NCBI RefSeq assembly: GCF_036763085.1
Contig: NZ_JBAIYU010000017.1
Location: forward strand, 186,001-250,000
Length of the DNA stretch: 64,000 nt
Direction of reading: 5' to 3'
DNA from: JBAIYU01 sp036763085
Lineage (GTDB): Bacteria; Bacillota; Negativicutes; DSM-1736; Dendrosporobacteraceae
The notes beneath the pieces are model-generated. The model did no database searches, was not told the DNA's origin, and saw nothing but the letters and a program-made list of their open reading frames with translations. Positions 33,479 through 42,295 of this stretch are shown here, in pieces; position 1 is the stretch's first letter; every line of letters starts with the position of its first letter. A program made the translations under genes and the position numbers.

Positions 33479-33513
33479 GCGTAATGATATTAAAGCAATA
33501 CAATATATAGATG
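33467..33513 (+). promoter_or_regulatory. Tandem NrdR boxes
   Basis: Box 1 ATACAATATATGGCGT (33467-33482) and box 2 ATACAATATATAGATG (33498-33513) match the ACACwATATATwGTGT consensus at 13 and 12 of 16 bases. The 15-bp gap puts them 31 bp apart, the helical phasing known for NrdR sites. Confidence 0.7.
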
Positions 33514-33572
33514 TACAAGTTTTGGTTTTCATTGAAATATTAGTACTTGCCTATTGTATAAGGGGTGAGGAG

Positions 33573-34058
33573 ATGCGTTGTCCATTTTGCGGTTGGGCGG
33601 AGAGTAAAGTAATTGATTCCCGCGCAGCAGAGGAAGGTAACTCGATACGAAGAAGGCGCGAATGTTTAACATGTGTGCGGCGATTTACAACTTATGAAGT
33701 CGTCGAGCAAGTTCCGCTAATGGTTATTAAGAAAGATGGAAGACGGGTAGTATTTGAACGAAACAAACTGCTAACCGGACTAATTAAAGCGTTTGAAAAG
33801 CGTCCGATATCGATTGATACAATTGAATCGATTGCAGATCGGATCGAGAAGGAAATTAGGAATTCATTGGAGCGCGAAATACCTACGCAGACGATTGGTG
33901 AGTTAGTGATGCGCAATTTACGAGAGTGTGATCAAGTTGCGTATGTTCGTTTTGCTTCAGTTTATCGCCAATTTGCCGATATTAATAACTTTATGCAAGA
34001 GTTGGAAAGTCTAATGAAGTTAACAAAAAAAGAGACAACAAAAAGTGAGGAATCATAA
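33573..34058 (+). CDS. nrdR: Transcriptional repressor NrdR
   Basis: Zinc-ribbon/ATP-cone repressor of ribonucleotide reductase genes that senses dATP/ATP. The 161-residue product has the Zn ribbon MRCPFCGWAESKVIDSR and RRRECLTCVRRFTTYE (two CxxC pairs), then the ATP-cone from about residue 45 (VIKKDGRRVVFERNKLL) to FADINNFM. ATG at 33573 is chosen from GGTGAGGAG and the canonical M-R-C-P-F-C start; a longer frame upstream would cover the operator. nrdD starts at the base overlapping its stop. Confidence 0.97.
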   Translation: MRCPFCGWAESKVIDSRAAEEGNSIRRRRECLTCVRRFTTYEVVEQVPLMVIKKDGRRVVFERNKLLTGLIKAFEKRPISIDTIESIADRIEKEIRNSLEREIPTQTIGELVMRNLRECDQVAYVRFASVYRQFADINNFMQELESLMKLTKKETTKSEES

Positions 34059-36070
34059 TGTTTACGAAGATTAGAAAACGTGATGGACGAGAAGTTGAAT
34101 TTGATGAAGGAAATATTACTGAAGCAATATTTAAAGCAGCTAAGGCTGTTGGTGGTGCGGACAAACAGCTTGCCATAGAGTTGACATTAGATGTATTAAA
34201 ATATTTGAAACAAAAACACAGTGGAAAGTTATTTAGTGTTGAAGATGTACAAGATACTGTTGAGAAAATTCTTATTGAAAAAGGACATGCAAAAACTGCT
34301 AAAGCGTATATTTTGCATCGTGATAAGAGAACCCGGATTCGTGATGCTAAGTCAGACTTAATGGATGCAGTTGCGGATATTCTAATTGAGACAAACCGGG
34401 AAAATGCGAATGTATCTAACTCTCCATCTGCAAAAATGCTTCAAATTGCCAGCGCCGCAAGTAAGGCTTATTATCTAAACCGACTTATTCCTGAAAATAT
34501 GTCGACTGCTCATGTACGTGGAGATATACATATTCATGATCTGGATTTTTACGGTAAAACTCTAACCTGCGTGCAAATACCATTGGGAAAACTATTGAAA
34601 TCAGGCTTTAATAACGGTCATGGCTATATTCGTGCTCCTAAACGTCCTGCTTCGGCTACTGCCCTAGCCGCTATTATTTTGCAAAGTTCTCAAAATGATA
34701 TGCATGGAGGTCAGTCGTTTGCTTTCTTCGATCGCGATATGGCTCCTTTTATGACCAAAGCCAGCGACGAAGAAGTTTACCAGGCGATGGAAGCTTTAAT
34801 TTATAATTTAAATAGTATGCACAGTCGTGCCGGTGCGCAGGTGCCATTTTCTAGTTTGAATATTGGTACAGAAACATCAGCTGCAGGTCGTTTAATAACG
34901 AAGAATGTTTTATTGGCGTATGAGAGGGGCTTAGGCCGTGGGGAAAACCCTATTTTCCCAAATATTATTTTCAGAATTAAAGAGGGTATTAACTTAAATC
35001 CTGGCGATCTGAATTACGATCTGTTCAAATTGGCTATTAGAGTTGCTTCGCAAAGATTAAACCCGACTTTTAGTTTTATGGATTCTTCTTTTAACAAGCC
35101 ATATGGAGATCAAGTATCATACATGGGCTGTCGTACACGCGTTATGTCTAATATATGTGGTCCAGAGGTAACTGATGGCAGAGGAAACCTTAGCTTTACT
35201 ACGATAAATTTACCACGTCTGGCTATTAAGGCTGAACGGGATCTAATGAAATTCTATCAAAGTTTATCTGATCTTATTGATTTAACATGCGATCAGCTTC
35301 TTCACCGATACCAAGTGCAAGCGATGCTGCGAGTTAAGGATATGCCGTTCTTAATGGGACAAGGTTTGTATATGGGGTCTGAAAATTTAAGCTTTAATGA
35401 TACAATTGCGGATATAATAAAAAACGGTACACTATCTGTTGGATTTATTGGGTTAGCGGAAACTCTTCTTGCTTTAACTGGCAATCATCATGGTGAAAAT
35501 GAAGAATCACAGGCTTTGGGTGAGGAAATAGTTGCTTTTATGCGTAATAAACTAGATAAGGCAGCTGAGAGGCATGGCTTGAACTTTACTTTACTGGCGA
35601 CTCCTGCTGAGGGGCTATCAGGTCGCTTCGTGAAGATGGATCGTCGCGAGTACGGTATTATACCTGGTGTAACTGATAAGGATTACTATACGAACTCATT
35701 CCATGTACCTGTAAACTATCCTATAGGAGCTTATGACAAAATCCGCTTAGAAGGTATCTATCACAAGTATACGAATGCTGGACATATTAGCTATGTTGAG
35801 TTTGATGCTCCACCAGTAAATAATCTTACAGCAGTTGAAGATATTTTGAGGTACATGAGCAAATGTGATATTGGTTATGCTGGTGTAAACTTCCCTGTCG
35901 ACTTTTGTGAAAGCTGTGGTTATCTAGGGGTTATTGATGCCGAAAGTTGCCCATCTTGCAACACTTCAAGTATAAGGCGCGTACGAAGGATTACTGGGTA
36001 CCTAAGTACGCTTGAAAGATTTAATGATGCTAAATGTACTGAACTAAAAGAACGGGTAGCTCATTCTTAG
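34058..36070 (+). CDS. nrdD: Anaerobic ribonucleoside-triphosphate reductase NrdD
   Basis: Oxygen-sensitive class III enzyme that reduces NTPs to dNTPs with a glycyl radical. The 670-residue product begins with an ATP-cone (KIRKRDGREVEFDEGNITEA), has HVRGDIHIHDLDFYGKTLTC and the SSQNDMHGGQS segment, and ends with a zinc site (FCESCGYL, CPSC) and the radical loop RRITGYLST with Gly at about 647. It overlaps nrdR by one base and nrdG follows, so repressor, enzyme and activase form one operon behind the NrdR boxes. Confidence 0.96.
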   Translation: MFTKIRKRDGREVEFDEGNITEAIFKAAKAVGGADKQLAIELTLDVLKYLKQKHSGKLFSVEDVQDTVEKILIEKGHAKTAKAYILHRDKRTRIRDAKSDLMDAVADILIETNRENANVSNSPSAKMLQIASAASKAYYLNRLIPENMSTAHVRGDIHIHDLDFYGKTLTCVQIPLGKLLKSGFNNGHGYIRAPKRPASATALAAIILQSSQNDMHGGQSFAFFDRDMAPFMTKASDEEVYQAMEALIYNLNSMHSRAGAQVPFSSLNIGTETSAAGRLITKNVLLAYERGLGRGENPIFPNIIFRIKEGINLNPGDLNYDLFKLAIRVASQRLNPTFSFMDSSFNKPYGDQVSYMGCRTRVMSNICGPEVTDGRGNLSFTTINLPRLAIKAERDLMKFYQSLSDLIDLTCDQLLHRYQVQAMLRVKDMPFLMGQGLYMGSENLSFNDTIADIIKNGTLSVGFIGLAETLLALTGNHHGENEESQALGEEIVAFMRNKLDKAAERHGLNFTLLATPAEGLSGRFVKMDRREYGIIPGVTDKDYYTNSFHVPVNYPIGAYDKIRLEGIYHKYTNAGHISYVEFDAPPVNNLTAVEDILRYMSKCDIGYAGVNFPVDFCESCGYLGVIDAESCPSCNTSSIRRVRRITGYLSTLERFNDAKCTELKERVAHS

Positions 36071-36086
36071 TTTTTAGGTGATATAT

Positions 36087-36614
36087 ATGGAATTGCGAAT
36101 TGCCGGATTTGTTAAAGATAGTGTAGTAGATGGTCCTGGGTTAAGACTTGTAATTTTTACCCAGGGCTGCCCCCATAATTGTTTAGGTTGTCATAATCCT
36201 GAAACACATGACCCTATGGGTGGTAAGATTATTAATGCTGGCGAATTAATGGAGATTATTAGTAAAGCTAGATTAATAAGAGGTGTCACTTTTTCGGGAG
36301 GCGAGCCGTTTTTACAGGCAAAGGCATTGGCTTATCTTGCTGATAAGATCAGGGCTCGAGGGCTCAATATTGTGACCTATAGTGGATATACTTTTGAACA
36401 ATTAATGAATAGGTCAATAAGTGACAATGATGTAAAAGAACTTCTTTATAAAACAGATATTTTAGTTGATGGTCCTTTTCAACTAGAAAAGCGTGATCTA
36501 AGACTAGCCTTTCGCGGCTCTGCTAATCAACGCTTAATTAATGTTGTTGATTCACTGAAAAACGAGAGAGTTGTTTTGTGGGACGATTTCCAGCCTGTTT
36601 GTATAAATGCCTAA
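36087..36614 (+). CDS. nrdG: Anaerobic ribonucleotide reductase-activating protein NrdG
   Basis: Radical SAM activase that makes the glycyl radical on NrdD. The 175-residue product has DSVVDGPGLRLVIFTQG, the cluster motif CPHNCLGC (Cx3Cx2C), GVTFSGGEPFLQ, and VDGPFQLEKRD. ATG at 36087 has AGGTG six bases upstream; a GTG at 36078 overlaps that site. It follows nrdD by 16 bp. Confidence 0.96.
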   Translation: MELRIAGFVKDSVVDGPGLRLVIFTQGCPHNCLGCHNPETHDPMGGKIINAGELMEIISKARLIRGVTFSGGEPFLQAKALAYLADKIRARGLNIVTYSGYTFEQLMNRSISDNDVKELLYKTDILVDGPFQLEKRDLRLAFRGSANQRLINVVDSLKNERVVLWDDFQPVCINA

Positions 36615-36682
36615 AATATTTTGTCATATTTCTGCTTTTTTTGCATATGCTGTAAGGTAGTGCAAAAATAGGGGGAATGTAT

Positions 36683-36889
36683 ATGACTATTTTTGAAGTT
36701 TTGCTTGCTTTGGCATTGCTTATAGTGTTAGTTCAGGTAATTATTTTACAACGTTATTATAATGACAAACTGTCTGAACAGGCGGATGTGCTTAATTGCC
36801 TAATGAATTATTTAGTGAAAGAAAGTGTTACAATGACTAACATTGATAAAATTAAAGTTAAGGCAAAAATATTTGAAAGCTCACAGTAG
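36683..36889 (+). CDS. Small single-pass membrane protein, unknown
   Basis: 68 residues with an N-terminal membrane helix (VLLALALLIVLVQVIIL) and a charged soluble tail (KIKVKAKIFESSQ). No family recognised. A run of five G (36671-36675) precedes the ATG at 36683 by seven bases, and a terminator hairpin overlaps the stop, so it looks like a real one-gene unit. It might be a regulator or anchor peptide; nothing in the sequence says which. Confidence 0.6.
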   Translation: MTIFEVLLALALLIVLVQVIILQRYYNDKLSEQADVLNCLMNYLVKESVTMTNIDKIKVKAKIFESSQ

Positions 36890-36907
36890 GTGTGAGCTAT
36901 TTTTATT
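36878..36907 (+). terminator. Terminator overlapping the end of the small membrane gene
   Basis: Stem AGCTCACA/TGTGAGCT, 5-nt loop, T-rich tail. Confidence 0.72.
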
Positions 36908-36969
36908 ATTAAGTTATTATAAGGAAAGACTATAAATACAGAAGTAGACAAAATGATGGAGTGATTTGA

Positions 36970-38706
36970 TTGTCGTGGAATTTAAAAGATAAGCTGCAAA
37001 AAACAATTGCGCAGGAGCAAGGAACTGTTATATTTGCACCAGGATCGCGTGAAAGTTTCGCTTTAATTTATCCTAATACATACCATGTTGGTATGTCTAA
37101 TTTAGGAATGCATATTATCTATCAAAAAATTAATAGCCGAGGAGATACTGCGTGTGAAAGGGTGTTTTTGCCTGATAAAAAAACAGAGCAGGAATATATT
37201 AGGACGAATACACCGCTAATGACACTCGAAACTCAGAGGCCGATTTACGAATTTTCGCTCCTAGGATTCGCTGTTTCGTTTGAGATGGATTATTTCAATA
37301 TACTAAAAATACTTTCCTTAGGGAAAATCCCCCTATTATGTAGTGAACGAAAGGAAAATGACCCGATTATAATAGCTGGCGGTCCTTGTGCAACTTTTAA
37401 CCCAGAGCCGCTTGCGGATTTTATTGATGTATTTATTATTGGCGAAGGTGAGGAAGTAATTAATCAATTACTGGATCAGTACTATTCGTGTCAGGGTGAG
37501 AACTTAACAAAAGATGAAGTTTTGTTGAGACTTTCAAAAGTTGAAGGAGTATATGTACCTAGATTTTATGTACACTCATATAACGAAGATGGCACTATTA
37601 GTAAAATTGAAACTGTAAACGGTGTACCGGAAAGAGTAAATAGGCGGTGGGTGAGAGATTTAGACAGTCATTTGGCCAATACTGTTATTGTTACATCAGA
37701 TACGGAATTCAAAGAAATGTATTTGATTGAAGTAGCTCGAGGTTGTGGTCGGCATTGCCGCTTTTGTATGGCTGGATATTGTTTCCGAAGACCGAGGGTT
37801 AGATCTTTAAATAAAATTCTTGATGCCGTTAGACAGGCCAAGAACTTGAAAGCAAAAGTTGGTTTAATGGGGGCGGCAATATCGGATTATCCGTATATTG
37901 ATGAACTTTGCGAAACCATTATCAATTTAGGGATGGGATTATCTGTTGCATCACTTCGTGCCGATTCTTTAACAAATAAGTTAGTTGCTGCTCTGGCAGA
38001 AAGTGGTCAGAAAACGATAACTTTGGCGCCGGAGGCCGCAAGTGATCGTATGCGTAAGATTATAAATAAAGGTATCAGTGATGAACACATATATCAGTCG
38101 ATTTCGCAAGCTGTTAAAGCGGGCATATTAAATGTTAGATTATATATTATGGTCGGATTGCCTTACGAACAAGATAGTGATATTACCGAGATAATACATA
38201 TGGCAGAAAATATAAAAAAGTATATGGAAAAGCTAGGTAGCAAGGGTAAACTAACACTTAGTATAAATCCTTTTATACCTAAGCCATCCACTCCATTTCA
38301 ATGGCTTCCTATGGATGATATGAAAAAAGTGGAGCATAAGCTTAAAATAATTCAAACAGGATTGAAAAACAAAAAAGGTATTGAAGTACTTGTCGAATCG
38401 CCAAAAGAGGCTTACATACAAGGTGTGCTATCTAGAGGTGATCGCCGATTAGGATCAGTACTAATGCAATCACATAAACTTGGTGGAAGCAAACACTTTA
38501 AAAAAGTGCTTAAGGAGCATAACTTACAAGAGGAGTTTTACCTATATAGAACACGCACAAGGGAAGAAAAATTTCCATGGCAGACCATGAACATTGGTTT
38601 TGATGATAATTATTTATACCAAGAATTACAAAAGGCTGAATTAGAAAAGTTTACCGATCCTTGTGTCCAAGGGTGTGTACGATGCGGGATATGTAAAAAG
38701 GAGTGA
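36970..38706 (+). CDS. Radical SAM protein with B12-binding-like N-terminal domain
   Basis: A 578-residue iron-sulfur protein. The first 200 residues form a cobalamin-binding-like Rossmann domain (YPNTYHVGMSNLGMH, IIIAGGPCATFNPEPLADF, FIIGEGEEV). The radical SAM core has GCGRHCRFCMAGYCFRRPR (Cx3Cx2C) at about 255-273, then LAPEAASDRMRKIINKG and PFIPKPSTPFQW. It ends with a Cys cluster, CVQGCVRCGIC. This fits the TIGR03960-type family, which is often fused to or followed by a DUF2344 (TIGR03936) protein; none is present here. The substrate is unknown. TTG start with GGAGTGA upstream. pgeF starts 6 bp after. Confidence 0.85.
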   Translation: MSWNLKDKLQKTIAQEQGTVIFAPGSRESFALIYPNTYHVGMSNLGMHIIYQKINSRGDTACERVFLPDKKTEQEYIRTNTPLMTLETQRPIYEFSLLGFAVSFEMDYFNILKILSLGKIPLLCSERKENDPIIIAGGPCATFNPEPLADFIDVFIIGEGEEVINQLLDQYYSCQGENLTKDEVLLRLSKVEGVYVPRFYVHSYNEDGTISKIETVNGVPERVNRRWVRDLDSHLANTVIVTSDTEFKEMYLIEVARGCGRHCRFCMAGYCFRRPRVRSLNKILDAVRQAKNLKAKVGLMGAAISDYPYIDELCETIINLGMGLSVASLRADSLTNKLVAALAESGQKTITLAPEAASDRMRKIINKGISDEHIYQSISQAVKAGILNVRLYIMVGLPYEQDSDITEIIHMAENIKKYMEKLGSKGKLTLSINPFIPKPSTPFQWLPMDDMKKVEHKLKIIQTGLKNKKGIEVLVESPKEAYIQGVLSRGDRRLGSVLMQSHKLGGSKHFKKVLKEHNLQEEFYLYRTRTREEKFPWQTMNIGFDDNYLYQELQKAELEKFTDPCVQGCVRCGICKKE

Positions 38707-38711
38707 CATAA

Positions 38712-39524
38712 ATGGGGTTTTGCTTGAAACACGCAAATAACGGTGTGTGGTATGGATGTTTTTCGCATTTCGATAAAACATTGATTACACATGCTGTTTC
38801 GACGAGAATTGGCGGTATTAGTAAGGCACCTTTTTCCACTTTGAATTTAGGTTTGCATACTGGTGATGATATCGAAAGCGTTTGTAATAATAGAAGAATC
38901 TTCTGTGAAGCTTTAGGTATAGACTTCGATAGTATCGTCACTGCTGAACAAATCCATGGTTCTGATGTGGCTCAAGTATTTACCACAGAATTAGGAAAAG
39001 GTGCGAAGGATTATAGTGAAGCTCTTAAAGGAGTTGACGCACTGATAACGAACATTTCTAATCTTCCGTTGATGCTGTTTTTTGCTGACTGTGTACCTGT
39101 CTTGCTTTTTGATCCGATAAACAAAGCTATAGGTGTAGTGCATGCGGGGTGGAAGGGAACAGTAGCTAAAATCTCTCAAAAGACTGTCTTGTCAATGCGG
39201 GAGAAATTTGGCACCAATCCCGGTGATTGCATAGTTGGAATAGCGCCTTCAATAGGACCGTGCTGTTATGAGGTTGATGAATATGTTGCTAATCAGTTCA
39301 AAATACAATTTGACAGAGGGGATGAAATCTTAACTCCTCACAACTCAAAATGGAAGCTAAATTTGTGGGCAGCGAACCTCATGCAGTTAGAAGAAGTTGG
39401 TGTTCTTAAAGAAAACATTAAAATCAGTGGTGTCTGTACTTCTTGTAATAAAGAGTTGTTTTTTTCATATCGAGCTGAAAATGGTCGGACTGGTAGGATG
39501 GGTGCAGTTATTAGTTTGAAATAA
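38712..39524 (+). CDS. pgeF: Peptidoglycan editing factor/purine nucleoside phosphorylase, YlmD/PgeF family
   Basis: Multicopper-oxidoreductase-like YfiH/YlmD fold; members have been described as purine nucleoside phosphorylases/adenosine deaminases and, in E. coli, as removing wrongly incorporated residues from peptidoglycan precursors. The 270-residue product has AEQIHGSDVA, DALITNISNLPLMLFFADCV, VVHAGWKGTVA with the metal His, SIGPCCYEVDE and CTSCNKELFFSYRAE. In Bacillus ylmD lies directly before ylmE-sepF; here a binding-protein gene separates them. ATG behind AAGGAG located at the end of the radical SAM gene. Confidence 0.9.
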   Translation: MGFCLKHANNGVWYGCFSHFDKTLITHAVSTRIGGISKAPFSTLNLGLHTGDDIESVCNNRRIFCEALGIDFDSIVTAEQIHGSDVAQVFTTELGKGAKDYSEALKGVDALITNISNLPLMLFFADCVPVLLFDPINKAIGVVHAGWKGTVAKISQKTVLSMREKFGTNPGDCIVGIAPSIGPCCYEVDEYVANQFKIQFDRGDEILTPHNSKWKLNLWAANLMQLEEVGVLKENIKISGVCTSCNKELFFSYRAENGRTGRMGAVISLK

Positions 39525-39531
39525 AAAACAC

Positions 39532-39560
39532 TTGTATTTTTACAATATACAAATTATAAT
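39532..39560 (+). promoter_or_regulatory. Sigma-A type promoter after pgeF
   Basis: TTGTAT, 17-bp spacer, perfect TATAAT. A terminator lies about 75 bp downstream, before the next gene. Confidence 0.6.
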
Positions 39561-39590
39561 GTTACTATAATTTAATAATTAAAATGCGAT

Positions 39591-39638
39591 GAAGCTTTCA
39601 GAAGAGTGTAATACTACGCTCTTTTGGAAGCTTTTTTT
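39591..39638 (+). terminator. Terminator/attenuator-like hairpin
   Basis: Nineteen-pair stem AAGCTTTCAGAAGAGTGTA with its near-complement (three G-T pairs), 4-nt loop and seven T. It may end pgeF transcripts or cut short those from the promoter at 39532. Confidence 0.8.
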
Positions 39639-39747
39639 GTAAACTAAAGCTGATGATGTTCAGATTATTTGGAGGTGAATTATCAATATAGTCTTAGTAG
39701 ATTAAGTTTAAACAAATTTTTTATTAAATAAGGGGGAGAAAGCACTT

Positions 39748-40914
39748 ATGAAGAAACGCATTAAATTATTTAGTTTATTTCTAGTTTTCAGTATGATTGT
39801 CGGATTGGTAACTGGTTGCGGTGGTGGTGCGAGTTCAGATAATATAAAAATTGGGGTAGTATATGAGTTGACTGGGGGTACAGCAACCTTTGGTGCATCC
39901 GCTACAAATGGTGCAAAATTAGCATTTAAAGAAATTAATGCTAAAGGTGGGGTGCTTGGCAAGCAGATTCAGGCAGTTGTTGCGGATAATAAAGGTGAGC
40001 CGTCTGAATCATCAAATGCTATGACAAAAGTGCTTACTCAAGATAAAGTAGTTGCAGTAACTGGCTTTACTACAAGTTCAAACGCAATTGCAGCCTCAAC
40101 TGTTGCTGAAGCAAATAAAGTTCCTTTTATAACAGCAGCAGCAACGAATCCTAAAGTTACAGTAGATGAAAAGACTAATAAAGTTAAGGAAAACACATTT
40201 CGTGTTTGTTTTATAGATCCATTTCAAGGTACAGTTGGTGCAAATTTTGCACTTAATAGTTTAAAAATTAAGAATGCTGCTGTTATGATTGATAATTCAA
40301 GTGATTATAGCAAAGGATTAGCTCAGTTTTTTAAAGAAGCTTTTACTAAAGGCGGCGGAGCAATTATAGCTGAAGAAGCTTATCTACAAAAGGATCAAGA
40401 TTTTAAAACGGTACTAACTAAAATTAAGGCACAAAACCCAGAAATGATTTATGTTCCAGGATATTATGAAGAAGTTGGAAAAATTGCAAAGCAAGCTAGA
40501 GAATTAGGTGTAAATATTCCTATCATTGGCGGCGATGGCTGGGATTCGCCTAAGTTAGTTGAAATTGCAGGCGCTTCTGCACTGAATAATACTTACTTCA
40601 CAAACCATTATTCAGTAGAAGATAAAAGTCCTGCATCTAAAGCGTTTGTAGATGCTTATACAAAAGAATATGGTCAAGTTCCTGATGCTATGGCTGTACT
40701 AGGCTATGATGCGGCTTATGTTTTGGTTGATGCGATAAAGCGGGCTAATAGTTCTGAACCTGCAAAAATTCGTGATGCATTGGCTGCGACTAAAGACTAC
40801 CAGGCTGTTACTGGTCTTCTGACTTTAAACGATAAGCATGATGCAGTAAAAAGTGCAGTTATAATAGAAATGAAGGAAGGTAAACAAGTTTATAAAGAAA
40901 CTGTAAAACCATAA
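39748..40914 (+). CDS. Branched-chain amino acid-type ABC transporter binding lipoprotein
   Basis: Extracytoplasmic type I periplasmic-binding protein (LivJ/LivK style). The 388-residue product has a lipoprotein signal ending in the lipobox LVTGC, IKIGVVYELTGGTATFGA, GGVLGKQIQAVVADNKGEP, the SSNAIAASTVAEANKVPFI segment, YVPGYYEEVGKIAKQARELG and GYDAAYVLVDAI. No permease or ATPase genes are nearby, so it either serves a transporter encoded elsewhere or acts as a sensor. The ligand cannot be read from sequence. It is a single-gene unit with its own terminator and splits the usual ylmD-ylmE order. Confidence 0.92.
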   Translation: MKKRIKLFSLFLVFSMIVGLVTGCGGGASSDNIKIGVVYELTGGTATFGASATNGAKLAFKEINAKGGVLGKQIQAVVADNKGEPSESSNAMTKVLTQDKVVAVTGFTTSSNAIAASTVAEANKVPFITAAATNPKVTVDEKTNKVKENTFRVCFIDPFQGTVGANFALNSLKIKNAAVMIDNSSDYSKGLAQFFKEAFTKGGGAIIAEEAYLQKDQDFKTVLTKIKAQNPEMIYVPGYYEEVGKIAKQARELGVNIPIIGGDGWDSPKLVEIAGASALNNTYFTNHYSVEDKSPASKAFVDAYTKEYGQVPDAMAVLGYDAAYVLVDAIKRANSSEPAKIRDALAATKDYQAVTGLLTLNDKHDAVKSAVIIEMKEGKQVYKETVKP

Positions 40915-40920
40915 TAATAG

Positions 40921-40953
40921 AATAACCGCCAGATGAATCTGGCGGTTATTTTA
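40921..40953 (+). terminator. Terminator after the binding-protein gene
   Basis: Perfect stem AATAACCGCCAGA/TCTGGCGGTTATT, loop TGAA, then T-rich. Confidence 0.87.
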
Positions 40954-41130
40954 TTATTATAAGATAAATAGGGCCCTTTTTACTAATTAATTAGTACATT
41001 TGGTAGATGCTTAGTATTATAAAAATAGGCTACCATATATAATGGGTCTCCAATATTTTTTTATGTTAAGGGAACACTATGAGAGGAAAATTATGTTTAT
41101 TCGCGAATAATCCTATCATGGAGGGGTTAT

Positions 41131-41826
41131 ATGTCTATAGCTCAAAATCTAACCCAAATTTTAAGTGATATAAATTTGGCTATTGAACGTGTGAAGGTAC
41201 CGCGAATTGGCGACGAAGTAAAATTAGTGGCAGTAACCAAAAATCATGACGTTCATGCTATGCGAGAAGCTATTGATAACGGTGTATATGCTATTGGCGA
41301 AAATCGGGTACAAGAAGTGCTCGAAAAGTGTGTAATATTGGATCGCAAAGTAGAGTGGCATTTAATTGGGCATTTGCAGACTAATAAAGTAAAGCAAATT
41401 GTACCAACAGCTGATCTAATCCAATCGGTTGATAGTGAGCGTATTGCATTAGAAATCAATCGAATTGCTGAGAAGTTGGGAAAACGCCAGGATGTTCTAA
41501 TTCAAGTAAACGTTTCGGGGGAAGAAAGTAAATTTGGGATAAATCCTAAATTTGTTATCGATTTTGCGAAACAAGTAAGTAATTTAAATAATATTCGTTT
41601 ATGTGGATTGATGACTATAGCTCCTAATCACGAAGATATAGAATTAACAAGGCCAGTATTCCGTGAATTATACAGTTTATTTACAGAGTTGCGCTCAGTT
41701 AATATTAACAACACAAATATTGAATGGTTATCTATGGGGATGACAAATGATTTTACTATAGCAATTGAAGAGGGATCTAATCTAGTGCGGGTTGGTACTG
41801 GAATATTTGGGGCACGCCAATATTAG
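41131..41826 (+). CDS. ylmE: PLP homeostasis protein YlmE/YggS
   Basis: Pyridoxal-phosphate-binding TIM-barrel protein (PLPBP family) that controls free PLP and amino-acid balance; no catalysis known. The 231-residue product has VKLVAVTKNHDVHAMREAI with the PLP Lys, AIGENRVQEVLEK, WHLIGHLQTNKVK, VLIQVNVSGEESKFGI, LCGLMTIAP and LSMGMTNDFTIAIEEGSNLV. GGAGGGG before ATG. First gene of the ylmE-sepF-proC-ylmH-divIVA run. Confidence 0.95.
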   Translation: MSIAQNLTQILSDINLAIERVKVPRIGDEVKLVAVTKNHDVHAMREAIDNGVYAIGENRVQEVLEKCVILDRKVEWHLIGHLQTNKVKQIVPTADLIQSVDSERIALEINRIAEKLGKRQDVLIQVNVSGEESKFGINPKFVIDFAKQVSNLNNIRLCGLMTIAPNHEDIELTRPVFRELYSLFTELRSVNINNTNIEWLSMGMTNDFTIAIEEGSNLVRVGTGIFGARQY

Positions 41827-41841
41827 TGGGGAGGAAGAACA

Positions 41842-42279
41842 ATGAAATTCATGGAAAAGGTTTGGGGAAGCCTTGGGCTATTTGAGCAGGTAGAGGTAGA
41901 AGAAGAACAAAAACCCAAAATGGAAGAGAATGAACAAAAGAGCAGTAAAAAAACAAACAATTTGGTAAATTTACCGACAGCTTCTGCTCCAAAGCAGATT
42001 AAAGTAATGGTAGTAGAGCCGTTTACTTTTGATGATGCACAGCATGTAGCCGACCATCTTAAAAATCGTAAACCAGTTGTAGTCAATTTTGAAAACACTG
42101 ATAAAGAAGTCGCAAAACGGATGATTGATTTTATAAGTGGAACTACATACGCATTAGGAGGATCAATACAAAAGGTTGGCAATAATATATTTTTATGCGC
42201 TCCTAATAATGTTGATATTTCTTATAGCCCGCAAGAAGAAGGTATAGATAAAGCCTTTATGCCGTGGGCTAATAAGTAA
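41842..42279 (+). CDS. sepF: Cell division protein SepF
   Basis: Membrane-associated FtsZ bundler that works with or in place of FtsA. The 145-residue product has an N-terminal amphipathic start (MKFMEKVWGSLGLFEQ), an acidic/Lys linker to about residue 45, then the SepF fold: VMVVEPFTFDDAQHVADHL, KPVVVNFENTDKEVAKRMID, and FISGTTYALGGSIQKVGNNI. It lies 15 bp after ylmE. Confidence 0.95.
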   Translation: MKFMEKVWGSLGLFEQVEVEEEQKPKMEENEQKSSKKTNNLVNLPTASAPKQIKVMVVEPFTFDDAQHVADHLKNRKPVVVNFENTDKEVAKRMIDFISGTTYALGGSIQKVGNNIFLCAPNNVDISYSPQEEGIDKAFMPWANK

Positions 42280-42295
42280 TGGTTCAGGAGGAATC

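Noticed and set aside
39664..39738. Short frame GTG AAT TAT CAA TAT after GGAG
   Set aside because: The start overlaps the only ribosome-site candidate, leaving no spacing; composition looks random.
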